Of a stretch of DNA of 64,000 nt, positions 1-11,169 are shown in pieces. A program made the translations under genes and the position numbers. Source of the stretch: Microcebus murinus (Eukaryota; Chordata; Mammalia; Primates; Cheirogaleidae); assembly GCF_040939455.1 (NCBI RefSeq), contig NC_134109.1:72693001-72757000 (forward strand), written 5' to 3'. Position 1 is the first letter of the stretch. The number at the start of each line of letters is the position of its first letter. The notes beneath the pieces were generated by a model. It ran no database searches and was not told where the DNA came from. It saw nothing but the letters and a program-made list of their open reading frames with translations.

Positions 1-2858
1 AAATTACACCTAAGGGACCACTGCAGTTGGTAAATATATTTTAGGCAGAAGGAAAGAACTTCCACAGATACTGTCTGTACCCAACAGTGGATGTCATCTC
101 AAGCACACACCGGAAGAGAAGACTAAACTCTAAGACTAAAAGGGAAACTGATCTAAGAGAAAAATTTGTGTTTAGTAAGTCCTGACATTTTTATGATTCT
201 CTTCTTCAAGAAATTCATAAAATATTTCTGTGCCTTTGTTTCATGCATCCCCACTATGGTTGGAATTGGGAATGGCTTCTTTAGCTTTTGACATAGTCAG
301 AAAATAATTCACAGTTTTTCTCTTCCTATCCTATCCCTGCTGGAATTTCTATGGTTTCTTTAGCAACAACGCATGCACCACCATAATGCACTACCTCAGA
401 GATGTGCTCATATCTGCTTTGGGAGATCACAATTCTTTGTTAGCTACTCAATATGATCAGCTTCCAGCTTTCTTACACAAGTGGTTTCTCCCATTTAAGA
501 GGATAATGTTTTTCATATCAGCACTGCATGTAAGTAACTTTTAGCAGAGAGAAGTAAAAAGGATTACATATTGAGTGAGAAGGGATATTACTACAGACAT
601 TGCATTAAAACCCATACCTGAGGGAAAAAGAAGGCAGCCTGAGCTAGTGGAAGGTATTGGAGTTTTTCCCTGTGTATCTCACCAATATGTTTCAAGCAAT
701 CTATTTACGTCTCTGAGGACATGGTTTCTCTTTGTGAAAATATAAATATTGAGAATCTCACAAAGTTTTAAGATTATCATAGAAAAAAATATTTATGAAA
801 GGACATCGCTTTTATAAAGGGATGAAAAATTTGTTTTTTTAAATTTTTATAATCCTAAAATTGCAATTCAATTTGTCTTGTTTCCCTAATTTTTCAATTT
901 CATCAATCCTAGAATTAACTTTACTCCTTTCATAAGCATTCACCCTTTGTTACAGGTAAGAATTCCAAAGGTGCTTTAATAGAATGCCCTGTGGTCTCTT
1001 GTAAGTACTTTTATACTATTAATAACTCCTCCTTGGATAGGAAGATGAGGAGTGAAAACACTGTTACATTTTTGGAAAGCAAGAGGAATGTCTGCTATGA
1101 CCTTTGTATATGTAACTCTTATAGGGTTGCTGAGTATGTATGTGTTTATTTAGAGAGAATGTAAGTAGTAGTTATTTTAAAGAAAGCGTATCATGCATAT
1201 TTTGCTTACAGAAAGTGCTCATCTGCACAATAAAATTATTGCTAATAAGCTTTGGAAACTGTACTACTTTAAGATCAACTTTAATGTATAAGAGAAATAA
1301 TATTTACTTAAAATCACTGAGTACTAAAAGAGTTCAAATATTTTGTTTATTTTCTGATTCATCTTCACAACGGTCTACTATTTGGAGTGTCCTCTTTTCC
1401 TGTATGAGGAAATGGAAACAGAAACAGGTTTAGCTTGAGCTCAAAGATCACCAAGTATAGAGTAAGAGTTCAGATTAGGTCTGACTAAAAAAATCTATGG
1501 TTATTCAATTAATTCTACTAAATTTTTGTTAATATTAACAGAGTAATATAATTAGTTCACTAATATAAAATATTAAAAATTTCAAAACTGATAAAGAAAG
1601 GAGTATGATTTCTTATTGATGAATTTTTGTTCCTTTGGAATGTACATGCTCTCCTTTTAACAAATTCCACTCTTTAACACACTGGTAGTCCTGGTTTTGC
1701 TATTAGCTATCTTCTCTGTCACTTGTTCAACAGGTACAGAACTAGTTACTGAAAACTTATTGTGGAAAATTTTGTTGATAAGAAAAGCAGTTTCAATAAA
1801 AGTTCAGATTGTTCAAGTTTCTCAGGTGGCATGTATCTCTTAGGAGTAATATCAAGATATTTTCTTTAGAAATTAGGTAAATCTCCTTTGTTATGGAAAT
1901 GTGTTTATTTGTAAACGGTGAGAATATTATCATATGTCTCTGTATCTACAGCAAACGTATGTGATACCTAATTCCTTTAGGAGAATTTTCTTGCTTTCTA
2001 TTCTTAATTTATGCTTGTGCATCCTCAGCAAAAGGGAAGGGGAAACTAGTGTGCATGATGCAATAATGGTTTGCATTGTTCATTTGTGCTCATTGGAACC
2101 ACCCTGGAGATTTCAAAGGATAAAAGAAGATGAGACACACAAAAACTGAAACAGTCCCAAGAGAGAGAAATAATAAAGGAAGAAGGAAAATGGGCAATTA
2201 TCCTTCCACTATATAATGTGATAAATATTGTCAATTTACTTAGGGGTCAATGTAAGCAATATTATTATTAAATTTAAGGATAAATAATCAATGATCACTG
2301 AAGTTTAACCTCTTGTGCACTCAGTGCTAACACTGAAAGATGTACTTTGTTTACAAATGTATGCAATTTATTCCCATCTTACAAGGTATAGATAGATGAT
2401 GCATAAACAGGTAATATTTGCATTTTTGGTAGTCAGGAAATGTTATTATTTCAAAGCCTAGGGATTTCCCAGCATCCATTCGTATAATTGAAGGCATATA
2501 TTTTTTACTGGTAGGCTTGAGTTATAAGGAGGTTCCAGACAAAATTCATCATGTAAGAATCTGAGGCAAAGTTGTCTTCCAGTTTGGTTCGTCTCTTTCT
2601 ACATGGCACTCTACTGATGTTTCTAAAAATCCATTGAGTTTACTAAATGAATTCCATTATATTGTAGATTAAAATTAAAAATAAATTTTGTGCTCAGTTT
2701 TTCATGAAAATTATTATGCCAAGGTATTGATTATATGTTCTTCTATATAGCTTATCTTCTAAAGAGATTATACTTTAGAGAGAGTAGCTAAAAAATACTT
2801 TTATGACCTTTTATAGAAGAGATTCAAGTGAGGATTTAAGAAATCATTACACAGGGTA
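1..2858. other. Non-coding 5' flank of unit A
   Basis: No gene is visible. The sequence is AT-rich and aligns with the 5' flanks of units B (15540-17040) and C (43390-46010), and near 2640-2800 also with 19690-19860 of B. Short open frames at 1140-1433 and 1934-2149 are not matched by open frames in the paralogous units and look like chance. Upstream non-coding exons of the OR transcript could lie here, but none can be identified from sequence alone. Confidence 0.6.
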
Positions 2859-2909
2859 CAGGCAGTACCTCTGAGATATTGTGGGCTCAATTCCAGACTA
2901 CTGCAATTA

Positions 2910-2921
2910 AGCAAATATCTC
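2910..2921 (+). repeat. Target-site duplication (left) of 5S retropseudogene
   Basis: AGCAAATATCTC occurs here and again at 3008-3019, exactly flanking the 5S-derived insert. The undisturbed Tigger1 sequence continues across the two copies. Confidence 0.9.
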
Positions 2922-3007
2922 CCATCTGAGTAGTAACCCATCTCAACCCTGCTTAGCTTCTGAGATCAGACAAGATCAGGTACATTCAGGTTGGTATGAT
3001 CATAGAC
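2922..3007 (-). pseudogene. 5S rRNA retropseudogene, 3'-truncated
   Basis: Read on the minus strand this 86-nt insert begins GTCTATGATCATACCA and continues with the 5S rRNA landmarks GATCTTGTCTGATCTCAGAA and GCTAAGCAGGGT. It corresponds to about nucleotides 1-87 of the 120-nt vertebrate 5S rRNA, so the 5' end is complete and the last third is missing. A perfect 12-bp duplication, AGCAAATATCTC, flanks it, so it arrived by target-primed insertion, presumably with L1 machinery. There is no poly(A). It contains the internal promoter region but many C-to-T and G-to-A changes typical of CpG decay. It is not a functional rRNA gene. Confidence 0.92.
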
Positions 3008-3019
3008 AGCAAATATCTC
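3008..3019 (+). repeat. Target-site duplication (right) of 5S retropseudogene
   Basis: This is the second copy of AGCAAATATCTC, identical over 12 of 12 bases with 2910-2921. Confidence 0.9.
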
Positions 3020-3165
3020 AATAAAGCAAGTCATATGAATTCTTTGGTTTCCCAGTGCATGCAGAAGTTATGCTTAGATTATAATATAGTCTATTATGTG
3101 TGCAATAACATTATGTCTAAAAAATGCGCATACCTTAATTTAAAAATACTTTATTGCTAAAAATG

Positions 3166-4915
3166 CTAACAATCATCTGAGTCTTCAGAGAGTCACAATT
3201 TTTTTGCTGGTGGGGGGTGTTGCCTCCACATTGATGGCAGCTGACTGATCAGGGTGGCAGTTGCTGAAGGTTGAGGTGGCTGTGGCAATTTCTTAAAAGA
3301 AGACAACAATGAAGTTTGCCATATTAATTGACTCTTTCACAAAAGATTTTTCTGTAGCATGCAGTGCTGTTTGATAGCATTTTACCTATAGGAAAACTTT
3401 CAAAATTGGAGTCAATCCTCTCAAACCTTATTACTGCTTTATAAACTAAGTTTATATAATATTCCAAATCCTTTGTTGTCATTTCAACAATGTTCACAGC
3501 ATCTCCACCAGGAGACAATTCCATCTCAAGAAAGCGTTTACTTTGCTCATCCATGAGAAGCAACTCCTCATCCATTAGTTTTATTATGAGATTACAGCAA
3601 TTTAGTCACATTTTCAGGCTCCACCCCTAATTCTAGCTCTCTGGCTGTTTCCACCATATCTGCAGTTACTTCTTTCACTAAAGTCTTGAAACCCTCAAAG
3701 TCATTCCTGAGGGTTACAATCAACTGCTTCCAAACTCCTGTTAATGTTGATATTTTGACCTTCTCCTCTGAATCACAAATGTTGTTAATGGCATCTAGAA
3801 TGGTGGATCCTTTCCAGAAAGTTTTACTTTGCCCGGAGCCAAATGAATGGTAATGATTACATATAGACTTACAAAATATATTTCTTAAATAATTAGACTT
3901 AAAAGTCAAAATTACTCCTGGATCCACATGCTGCAGAATGGATGTTGTGTTAGCAGGCATGAAAATCACATTAATCTTGCACATCTTCATCAGACCTCTT
4001 GGTTGCCTAGGTACATTGCTAATGAGCAGTAAAATTTTGCAAGCAATCTTTTTTTCTGAGCAGTGGGCACCAACAGTGCTTAAAGTAGTCAATGAACTAT
4101 GCTGTAAACAAATGTGCTATTATCCAGGCTTTGCTGTTCCATTTATAGAGCACAGGAAGAGGAGATTTAGCATGATTCTTACAGCCCTAGGATCTTTGGA
4201 ATGGCACATAAGCATTTGCCTCAACTTAAAGTCACCAGCTGCATCAGCCCTCACAAGAGTATCAGCCTGTCTTTTGATGATTTGAAGCTAGGCATTGACT
4301 TCTCTCTAAATATGAAAGTCCTAGATGACATCTTCTTCCAACAGAAGGCTGTTTTGTCTACATTGAAAATCTTTTTCTTAGAGTAGCAGTCTCCATTAAT
4401 TATCTTAGCTAGATATTCTGGATAACTTGCTGTAGCTTCTATATTAGCACTTGCTGCTTCACATTGTACTTATATGTTACAAAGATGGCTTTTTTCATTA
4501 ACCTCCATGAACTAGCCTCAGCTAGCTCCAAAACTTTTCTTCTGCAGCTTCATTCCCTTTCTCATTCTTCATAGCATTGAAGAGAGTTAGGACCTTCTCT
4601 GAATTAGGCTTTCACTTAGGGAATGAACTGTTGTGAGTGGACTGATCATATATCTGGATCTCTAAAACTTTCTCCACATCAGCAATAAGGCCGTTTTGCT
4701 TTTTTATCATTTGTTTGTTCACTGAAGTGGCACGTTTTAATTTCCCTCAGGAACTTTTCCTTTGCATTTGCCACTTGGCAAACTGGTGCCAGAGCCCTAT
4801 CTTTTGGCTTGTCTTGGCTTTCGCCATTTCTTTTTCAATAAGCTTAATCATTTCTAGCTTTAGATTTAAAGGGAGAGACGTGACTCTTTCTTTCACTTGA
4901 ATGCTCAGAGGCCAT
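3166..4915 (-). pseudogene. Decayed Tigger1 transposase
   Basis: The minus strand encodes remnants of a pogo-type transposase (helix-turn-helix DNA binding followed by a DDE catalytic domain), which would cut and rejoin the TIRs in the nucleus. The start ATG at 4915-4913 is followed by codons for ASEHSSER. The helix-turn-helix region is around 4750-4870. The catalytic part is legible around 3590-4090, with a stretch reading MPANTTSILQHVDPG. The C-terminal part is at 3324-3575, with LLLMDEQ and [16 protein letters not shown]. Several frameshifts and stops separate these blocks, so no protein is expected. Confidence 0.88.
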
Positions 4916-5800
4916 TTTAGGATTATTAATTGGCCTGTTATCAATATAGTAGTGTCTCAGGGAATAGGGGGGGCCTGAGGGGAGAGAGAGACCTGGACCG
5001 GCCAGTGAGTGGAGCAGTCAGAACACACAGCACTTCTCTGTTAAGTCTTATATGGGCATGGATTATGGTGACCCAAAACAATTACAATAGTTACATCAAA
5101 GGTCATTGATCACAGATCACCTCAACATACAATGATAATTAAGAAGTTTGAAATTTTGTGAGAATTACCAAAATGTGACACAGCGTTATGAAGTAAACCC
5201 ATGCTATTAGAAAACTGGTGCCCATTGAATTGCTTAACGTAAGTTTGCCACTAATGTTCCATTTGTGGAAAATGCAGTATCTGTGAGCACAGTAAGGCCA
5301 ACTGCAATAAAAGGAGGTATGTCTATACAGACAAACTGTATTGTATACCCTATAATTTATGCTGGATTTTAGTATCAGTTCACATTCACCTTCCTAAGTA
5401 GATTTATAAGTAATTATAGTTATTTATTATAATGGTTGTTGGTGGTGCCCCACTCAAAGTTTTTTTAATAGGATTAGTGAACTGCAGCTACTTTCCAGGT
5501 AGGAAAGTACACCACAATCTTTATTAATCTTACTCCTTGCCATACTGTTTTCTTCAGTTTCTTCTTGTGAGAATACTTCTTAACAAATCATGTTCATAAC
5601 AATCCCATCTCCGGCTCTGCTTCAAGCTAAATAGGCAGTCAGCTTGTCTGCTGGGCATAATGCCATGTACAGAGAGCCAAGATTTTTCTTTACTATTATA
5701 CATTTTACTCTCAAATATAAATGCTAAATTTAAATATTAACACAAAATTCTAAAACTTAAGTATCCTTCCTCATCCCAGTAACTAATAATCTAATCTTCC

Positions 5801-5820
5801 CTCCAGGTTATTTTACAGGA
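5801..5820 (+). promoter_or_regulatory. Candidate 3' splice site upstream of OR A
   Basis: OR coding exons are usually joined to non-coding 5' exons by splicing shortly before the ATG. Here a pyrimidine-rich run ends in CTCCAG (AG at 5805-5806) and a second acceptor TTTTACAG ends at 5818, 16 bases before the ATG. The same position holds TTTTTCAG in unit C and TTTTAG in unit B. This is inference only; no transcript data. Confidence 0.45.
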
Positions 5821-5834
5821 TTCACTGAATAAAA

Positions 5835-6773
5835 ATGGATGGAGGAAATCAGTCTGTACTGTCTGAATTTGTGCTTCTGGGACTTTGCCACATTTGGAAT
5901 ATTCAGATCTTACTCTTCATAATATTCTGTATGCTTTACCTGATCATTGTATCTGGAAATATTGGCATTGTGATCTTAATCATCACTGATTCCCATCTCC
6001 ATTCTCCCATGTACTTCTTTTTGGCCAACTTGTCCTTTGTTGATATGTGGCTCTCCTCAGTCACCACTCCTAAAATGATCACAGACTTTCTCAGGGAGAA
6101 CAAGACCATTTCCTTTGGAGGTTGCATGTCCCAGATCTTCTTTTCTCATTTTATTGCAGGGCTTGAGATGGTGCTACTGGTAATAATGGCCTATGACCGC
6201 TATGTGGCAATCTGTAAACCACTCCACTACTCCACTATTATGAGCCTGAAAAATTGCATTGGACTGGTAGTGATTTCCTGGGCCCTTGGTCTTCTGCATG
6301 CCATGAGTCAAATAGTTGTGACTGCACAACTCCCTTTTTGTGGTCCCAAGGAAATAGACAGCTTCTTCTGTGATACCCCCTTGGTAATCAAACTTGCCTG
6401 CATAGATTCTTATAATGTGGAAATTTTAATGAATGTTCACTGTGGGGTTGTGGCCATAACCTGCTTTATTCTATTACTGACATCCTACACATATATTCTT
6501 CTCGCTGTCCACAAAAGCTCTAAAACTGGTGCATCTAAGGCACTCTCTACCTGCACTGCCCACATCACAGTGGTGGTGCTCTTCTTTTGGCCCTGCATCT
6601 TCATCTATGTGTGGCCACTCAGCAACACAGGAGTGAACAAATTTCTTGCTGTGTTTTACTCTGTTTTTACACCTCTCCTAAATCCACTTGTTTATACTCT
6701 GAGAAATAAAGAGATGAAAAACGCTATGAAGAAGTTCAGAAACTACTATGTTGATTCCAAGGAAAATAATTAA
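5835..6773 (+). CDS. Olfactory receptor, family 4 (copy A), intact, 312 aa
   Basis: Class A seven-transmembrane odorant receptor, expected in the cilia of olfactory sensory neurons and coupled to the olfactory Gs-type G protein. An N-glycosylation site NQS is at residues 5-7, GN in TM1 at 41-42, and PMYFFLANLS at 58-67. The signature MAYDRYVAIC is at 118-127, the disulfide pair is Cys97/Cys179, KALSTCTAH is at 235-243 (start of TM6) and PLLNPLVYTLRNKEM is at 280-294 (TM7). Length is standard for the family and there is no frameshift. The ATG is in the context AAAAATGG and is shared by all three paralogs. The amino-acid style (SFFCDTPLVIKLAC) fits family 4, nearest to OR4K/OR4F types; the exact subfamily is not certain. 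Oddity: Trp252 stands where the paralogs and most ORs have Gly (FFGP). The ligand is unknown. Confidence 0.95.
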   Translation: MDGGNQSVLSEFVLLGLCHIWNIQILLFIIFCMLYLIIVSGNIGIVILIITDSHLHSPMYFFLANLSFVDMWLSSVTTPKMITDFLRENKTISFGGCMSQIFFSHFIAGLEMVLLVIMAYDRYVAICKPLHYSTIMSLKNCIGLVVISWALGLLHAMSQIVVTAQLPFCGPKEIDSFFCDTPLVIKLACIDSYNVEILMNVHCGVVAITCFILLLTSYTYILLAVHKSSKTGASKALSTCTAHITVVVLFFWPCIFIYVWPLSNTGVNKFLAVFYSVFTPLLNPLVYTLRNKEMKNAMKKFRNYYVDSKENN

Positions 6774-7549
6774 TGCCTAGAAAACTAATGATACTTCATT
6801 ATGGGGAAATTCTCCCATCAGTCTGCCTGTGCCTTCAACTATGTTAGATAAAAATCTAATTTTTTTTAACAAAGGCATGCATCTATCCTGCTGACTAGCA
6901 TCTTAATAGACTTCTCTTGAACTTTTTTTCTTAACTTCCTTTGGACAAAAAATGTTTCTGTAACATTGGCTCCTCCCCTCAAAACATTCACTACATTTTG
7001 TCTAAAGGTAATGGAATTTATTATTTTCTTAACCTAGCATCCTACCCAAATACTAGTGGGGAGAGGCAAAAGAAAAAACAAAGACATGATAAAAGTGATA
7101 AAACACATGGAGAATAATAGTGGAGGTTATGGTTACTAGATTTCATTAACTTAATAAAAGTTTTTTAAAATGCTATTTCTTTTGGTTAGCCCAGTTTCAA
7201 GGACTAACAGTTATTCTTTAAATTTATTCAGTGTAAACTACTAAAATAAAATCTCCCTGAGTCCAGTGACCATGTATAACATGGCTAATTATGAAACTGT
7301 AGTACTAAATATAATAGTAGTACAGTTTAATAATAGGTAGTGAGTACTTATATTTTAATGAATCATTAGAAATCAGTTGTTACTCTCAAATAATCATAAA
7401 GTTTAGTGGGCTAGGTGTATTTAAGTATACTCCTTTGGCATTTTTAAGAAATTCCTAAATTTCCAAATCATAAGTATTTCTTTCTTTCTTCCAGAGTTAG
7501 TAATTAAGTGAATTGAAATTGACTTATAAGAATCAACACTAATAGGATG
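6774..7549 (+). other. 3' flank of OR A with candidate poly(A) signal
   Basis: Non-coding sequence homologous to the 3' flanks of copies B and C. A conserved TTAATAAAA includes AATAAA at 7153-7158, matching 22354-22359 in B and 50609-50614 in C. The stop-to-signal distance is about 380 bases here and about 560-575 in B and C, because A lacks a block of roughly 190 bases after the stop. Confidence 0.5.
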
Positions 7550-9130
7550 TCCTTTCCCCAGTGCATATTTTTGTCTACTTTGTTTAAGTTCAGTTTATTG
7601 TAGGCATGTGATTTTATTTCTGGGTTCTCTATTCTGTTCCATTCATTTATGTGTCTATTTTTATATCAGTACCATGCTGTTTTGATTACTGTTGCCTTAT
7701 ACTATAGTTTGAAGTCAAGTAATTGTGATGTCTTTAGTTTTGTTCTTTTGCTTTGGCTATTTGGGCTCTTCTTTGTTTCTATGTAAATTTTAGGGTTTTT
7801 TTTCTAATTCTGTGACAAATAATGTTAAAATATGACAGAATTGAATCTGTAAATTGCCCTGGGCAGTATGATCATCTTAATAATATTGATTCTTTCCATC
7901 CCATGAGCATGAGATGTTTTTCTATTTGTTTGTGTCACTTATTATTTCTTTCATCAGTGTTTTGTAGTTTTTGTTGTAGTGATCTTTCACCTCCTATTCA
8001 ATAAATGCTGCTGGGAAATTTTGATAGCCATATGCAGAAGAATAAACTTGACTTATATCTCTTACGATAAATAAAAATATGCTCAAGGTGAATTAAAGAT
8101 GCAACTATAATGCCTGAAACAATAAAAATTATATTATAAAACCTATTAAAAAACTCTTCTGGACATTGGCTTGGGTGGAGAATTTATCACTATCACTCCA
8201 AGACTCCAAAAGCAAATCTAACAAAAACAAAAATAGACAAATGAGACCTAATTAAATTAAGAAGTTTCTGCACAGCAAAAGAAATTATCAATATAGTAAA
8301 CAGACAACCTACAGATTGGCAGAAAATACATGCAAACTATGCATCTGACAAAGGACTAATACCTAGAATGTACAAGGAACTCAAACAACTCAATAAGAAA
8401 AAAAAAACATTACAAAGTGGGCAAAGGACATGAACCATGAACAGACATTTTTCAAAAGAAGATATACAAATAGCTAACAAACATATGAAAAAAATTTTCA
8501 ACACCATTAATCATCAGAGAAATACAAACTAAAACCACAATGAGATACCATGTTACACCAGACAAGTGACTATTATTAAAAAATCAAAAGATCATTTGAT
8601 CCAGCCATCCCACCACTGGGTATCTACCCATAGGAAAAGAAATTATTATATCAAAAAGATACCTGCACCTGTATGTTTATCACAGCACTATTTACAATAA
8701 CAAAGATATCGAATCAACCAAAGTGTCCATGGAATACTACTAGGCCATAAAAAGAGTGAAATCATGTCTTTTGCAACAACATGGATGGAAATGAAGGCTG
8801 TTATCTAAAGTGAAATAACTCAGAAACAGAAAGTCAAACATCACATGTTCTCACTTATAAGTGAGAGTTAAATAATGAGTACACATGGGCACATAGAGTA
8901 AAATAATAGACACTGGAGAATTGGAAACATGGGAGTGATGTATTGGAAAAAAAAATTACCTAATGGGTACTATGTATGTTAATTAGGTGATGGTTACACA
9001 AAAAAACCTAGACTTCACCAGTATGCAATGTATCCATGTAATAACTGCACATATAATCTATACATATATAGATGTATATATATATACATATATATATATA
9101 TGCACTCCAAATCTATACATATATAAAAAA
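7550..9130. mobile_element. Old L1 3' fragment with 5' inversion
   Basis: Bases 7550-7990 read as L1 ORF2 on the minus strand. From about 7995 to 9120 the L1 3' part runs on the plus strand: AAGTTTCTGCACAGCAAA at 8261, then GGGTATCTACCCA at 8618, and the terminal segment ending around 9060. The switch in orientation within one copy is the signature of twin priming during L1 insertion. The flanks on both sides belong to unit A, so the insertion happened in this unit. Units B and C do not show it. Confidence 0.8.
9061..9102. repeat. TA-rich microsatellite
   Basis: Alternating TA/CA tract at the 3' end of the L1 copy, mostly ATATAT with interruptions GATG and ACAT. It is likely an expanded A-rich tail. 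Confidence 0.8.
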
Positions 9131-9310
9131 ATCAACAATAAAAGACCTAAAACAAAAATATGGCATATATGCCATTTTTATTTCTCTTAATTTAGAAACA
9201 AAATACAAAAAAAACTGACAGTATAATAATGGCATACTATAATGGTTCTCATGTTATATTGCCTTTATTATTATCTCCAAATTGTGTATGAGTAAATAAG
9301 ACTAAAAAAT

Positions 9311-9436
9311 ATGAATCCAGGTCAAATGGGCCTCACTGACATTTACAGAACATCCTACCCAAAACCACTGAATATATGTTTTACTCACTAGCACATGAGA
9401 CATTCTCTAAGGTTAACCATATCCTAGGCCACAAAC
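9311..9436 (+). mobile_element. Older L1, left part (endonuclease region of ORF2)
   Basis: Decayed plus-strand ORF2 endonuclease sequence: CTCACTGACATTTACAGAAC encodes LTDIYRT, and CATATCCTAGGCCACAAA encodes the HILGHK motif. It continues across a younger L1 insertion at 12883, so the two pieces are one host element. Confidence 0.82.
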
Positions 9437-9446
9437 CATGTCTCAA
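9437..9446 (+). repeat. Target-site duplication (left) of the younger L1
   Basis: CATGTCTCAA here and at 12873-12882 bracket the inserted L1. Both lie in the same codon stretch of the older L1 endonuclease. Confidence 0.85.
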
Positions 9447-10977
9447 GATGGCCCTTTTAGGCCCTCCGACTCCGAGATTCTCCTTCAGCGGGACTGAGTT
9501 TGGCTTTTTTCCGTCAACAGAATAAAAGTGCATATTCAGGAAAAGAAGCAAGAAGACGAGCCTAAATCGGATGAGGGTCAGAAAGAGGAGTACCTGAGAC
9601 CACAGGAGACTCCACAGGAGGAGATCACGGAGGATAACTGGAAGCTGGAACCCCCGGAGCAGCCCGGAGACCAGCGGGAAGTGTAGGTAGATCGGCCATT
9701 TTCCCTGCCCTGCATCCCAGACTGCTGCTGGGCTCCCCAGCGAGTGGAGAGACCTGCGGACACCAACCCAGCAACGGCCGCTGCCAGTGAGTGGTAAGCC
9801 AGTAGCAGACACGGCACCAGGCTCCCAACTCTGTGTGCACAGACCCAAGCCGCGGGGCAAACGCCATATTGCCTCCTCCTCCCCTCCCCCGACCTTACCC
9901 ACGGCTGCCCAGAGAGACAATATAGCCACCAGCCGGAGGCACCTACAGGGAACGGGACCTTCCCTTTTGGGGCCCTACAGCTGTCTAAGGGGAACCCAGA
10001 CTGTGAGCTCCCTACCCACCAGCCCTCCCAGTTGCTGCTGGCATGGTGATCCCAGGAGAACAGGGCAGACCCTGAGGTTGAGAGACATAGACCCAGCGTG
10101 GGCTCCCTGTGGGTGAATTGGGACTGGCACTGCTCTCCCTGGTGGGGATATAGATTGAACTCTGGGACCCAGAGGTCAGCCCTGTAGACCACAACCCGTG
10201 CACCCAGGCCTCGCATTGCCTGGGGCACAGAAGGGATATTTGTGAACAGCCTACTGAGGTGTGTGTGCCTTCAGGGGCAGATCAGCGTCCTAGAGGGCAA
10301 CCCTCCCCCCAAAGGGAGGCCGTGCGCCCAGCCCAGGTGGCGTTCCTGCGCAGGGAACCTCCCCGCCGGCAGCACAGCCAGGGGAGGCCTGGTGGCGTGT
10401 GGTCTGGCCTGCTGGCAGAGCCCCGGGAGTAGCTGCAGAGTTGGGGAGGGTGGAAAGAAGTGAGGCCCGTTCCAGATTGCAAGTTTCAGACAGCCCCACC
10501 CCCACACACAGACTCTCTGACTAAGCCTGGCCATTCCAGCCCCTCCCTGTCAGCTTTGCCTGGAAGCAGAGATCAGAACTTTGATCCCTGCTAAGGACAA
10601 TGGTGGTGCCTGAGGGCAGGCTTACCCAACCCAGCTCCGCCCAGACTCTCTCCTAGACTAGCCCTCACTGAAGGAGAGAAAAGGACACACCTGGAAGTCC
10701 CAGGGCCCCACCCACCACGTCAGGCACTAGAGTTCTCTCTACAAGAACAAGAGCTGATAACAGGACATAAAAACAACAGCGTAGCCTGTTCCTCCAAGCA
10801 AGCGCCACCTACTGACAGGGAGAGCATCCGGCACACCCTTTTCACAACACCGACTGGCTCATTATACAGGGAGTGGTCGAACCTCACCCGCAGACACCAC
10901 CTAATGGCTCAGAAACTAAACGAGGTGTGTGAATACCCAAACAAAAACCTAAAGGAAAGAAACAACAACTGAGCCAC
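9447..10977 (+). promoter_or_regulatory. L1 5' UTR / internal promoter, GC-rich
   Basis: GC-rich, CpG-containing leader of the L1. It is related over most of its length to the isolated leader fragment at 22660-23500, for example CTCTCCCTGGT..TGGG and CCCCAAAGGGAGGCC against CCCCAAAGGAAGGCC. In L1 biology this region drives transcription. No tandem monomers are visible here, unlike the L1 at 30678. The long open frames on both strands here reflect base composition. Confidence 0.8.
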
Positions 10978-11010
10978 ATGGGAAGAAATCCGCGAAGGAA
11001 CTCAGGAAAT

Positions 11011-11169
11011 ATGAAGAACCAAATGGAAAACACACCCCCAAAGAGGAGCCCCAGCCCCCTAGAAATGGTCACCAACCAAAATCAGGCAACCAAAATGACA
11101 GAAGAGGAATTTCATATGTGGAATATACTTAACCAAGGACGTAAAAGACCTCTACAGGGAGAACTATGA
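11011..11169 (+). pseudogene. L1 ORF1 stub fused to ORF2 sequence
   Basis: ORF1 begins MKNQMENTPPKRSPSPLE and reaches TEEEFHMW. After codon 38 or so the sequence switches to ORF2 and soon stops. The coiled coil, RRM and C-terminal domain of the ORF1 RNA-binding protein are absent. Confidence 0.85.

Larger units (their letters stand above)
2859..5325 (-). mobile_element. Tigger1-like DNA transposon (pogo/Tc1-mariner), present only in unit A
   Basis: The left end CAGGCAGTACCTCTGAG and the right end GGAGGTATGTCTA (inverted) form the terminal inverted repeats of Tigger1. A TA dinucleotide flanks each side (2857-2858 and 5326-5327), the expected target duplication of the Tc1/mariner-pogo class. 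Minus the 98 bp added by the 5S insertion, the length is about 2.37 kb, close to the roughly 2.4-kb family consensus. The transposase frame runs on the minus strand and is broken. The corresponding places in units B (about 19890) and C (about 48600) lack it. The family assignment comes from recognising the sequence; no search was run. Confidence 0.93.
1..9310 (+). repeat. Segmental duplication unit A (OR-containing, oldest copy)
   Basis: This is the first of three direct paralogous units. Bases 60-190 (CTTCCACAGATA, then GGATGTCATCTCAAG) match 15559-15665 in unit B and 43395-43490 in unit C. The upstream flank, the OR gene and the 3' flank all align in order. The left edge lies outside the window. 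The right edge is near 9310, because 9170-9310 still resembles 51010-51150 of unit C. Unit A lacks the 2.6-kb old L1 found in B and C and instead carries a Tigger1 transposon, which suggests it split off first. Boundaries were read by eye. Confidence 0.8.

Noticed and set aside
1140..1433. 97-codon open frame in unit A flank
   Set aside because: The aligned sequence in units B and C does not keep the frame, so it is probably chance.
2922..3007. Functional 5S rRNA gene
   Set aside because: Lacks the last third of the RNA, carries many transitions, has no terminator T-run in place and is flanked by a target duplication.
5936..6127. Minus-strand open frame within OR A (also 49198-49389 in OR C)
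   Set aside because: Same antisense shadow in both paralogs, explained by conservation of the OR itself.
9381..10534. Several overlapping open frames of 60-216 codons on both strands
   Set aside because: They lie in the GC-rich L1 5' UTR, have no recognisable domain, and overlap each other in all frames. Low stop-codon density from base composition is the likely cause.
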